Shown: positions 63,949 to 64,000 of the stretch, one piece after another
How positions within the stretch are numbered: position 1 is the first letter of the stretch
Layout: the number at the start of each line of letters is the position of its first letter
Assembly: GCA_000431775.1 (NCBI GenBank)
Contig: FR888230.1
Location: forward strand, 41,364 to 105,363
Length of the DNA stretch: 64,000 nt
Origin: Clostridium sp. CAG:413
GTDB lineage: Bacteria; Bacillota; Clostridia; Oscillospirales; Acutalibacteraceae
Direction: 5' to 3'
Made by a program: the position numbers and the translations under genes
The notes under the pieces: generated by a model
What the model was told of the DNA's origin: nothing
Seen by the model: only the letters and a program-made list of their open reading frames with translations
The model's database searches: none

Positions 63949-64000
63949 GTCGGTGTTGATGACGTTGAGGGTCCACCCGTTCCCATCCCGAACACGGTAG
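63949..64000 (+). rRNA. rrf: 5S ribosomal RNA (5' part, cut by window end)
   Basis: The sequence GATGACGTTGAGGGTCCACCCG followed by TTCCCATCCCGAACACGG is the conserved 5' half of 5S rRNA, here starting ~35 nt after the -10. Only ~52 nt are in the window. No 16S or 23S precedes it, so it is either a lone 5S gene or the first gene of a 5S-led rRNA operon. Confidence 0.9.

Overview
The window looks like chromosomal DNA of an anaerobic, gut-type Firmicute (class Clostridia, plausibly Ruminococcaceae/Oscillospiraceae). The evidence is a ctsR-mcsA-mcsB-clpC stress operon, remB and rlbA beside dnaN-recF, a complete hydE-hydG-hydF [FeFe]-hydrogenase maturation set with a TM1266-type ACT protein, an scr-dnaX-ebfC-recR cluster, BspA-type leucine-rich repeats, frequent GTG/TTG starts, strong GGAGG ribosome binding sites and a GC-rich code with C-ending codons. 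The genus is an inference; no 16S sequence is present. No CRISPR array, prophage or insertion sequence was seen.

Layout. 1-2.2 kb: the 3' end of a GH5-like protein that has lost both catalytic glutamates, then a metallo-beta-lactamase-fold protein. 2.2-3.95 kb: an AT-rich accessory block (acetyltransferase, GC-rich hairpin repeats, P-loop kinase-like gene) that runs into the 3' end of an rRNA methyltransferase gene. 5-10.7 kb: CPBP protease, glycogen phosphorylase, tadA, a TRIC-type channel and a SanA-like protein. 10.8-23.6 kb: carbohydrate and surface functions (six-hairpin glycosidase-like protein, BspA-type LRR surface protein, phosphoesterase plus GH106-like enzyme) and a heterodimeric ABC exporter with a uridine-kinase-like gene. 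23.6-24.75 kb: an AraC/GyrI-like regulator in a segment bounded by a 19-nt direct repeat. 24.8-29.8 kb: tRNA-Tyr, tRNA-Thr and the CtsR-controlled clpC operon with readable operators. 30-36.5 kb: DMT transporter, rarA, the poorly understood GGGtGRT/NifU-like pair, a DUF5058/GATE-type membrane pair and radC. 36.5-44.9 kb: iron alcohol dehydrogenase, secreted lipase, FAD protein, then the hydrogenase maturation operon behind a possible transcription attenuator. 45-57.9 kb: two related lipoproteins (one apparently truncated), xthA, dCMP deaminase, secA, a TetR regulator with a clear operator, rsmA, galE and an ATPase whose usual start codon seems to be missing. 58-64 kb: SRP RNA, dnaX-ebfC-recR, a DnaA-box/DnaA-trio region, dnaN-rlbA-recF-remB and the start of a 5S rRNA gene with its own promoter.

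The most notable structure is at 60.84-61.06 kb. A textbook origin unwinding layout (four co-oriented DnaA boxes, a C-rich spacer, a DnaA-trio tract and an AT-rich stretch) precedes dnaN, but recR stands where dnaA normally would. Most genes to its left run toward it, which suggests a rearrangement or a displaced dnaA. Other leads are the 12-bp antiterminator pairing before the hydrogenase maturation genes, the GGGtGRT/NifU-like pair lacking the usual third scaffold cysteine, the 5S-first rRNA arrangement, and the ATG-to-ACG start of the ATPase at 56.9-57.9 kb. Start sites were moved to internal codons where a ribosome binding site or promoter decided the matter; this is noted per gene. Functions rest on motif recognition by eye, without database searches.
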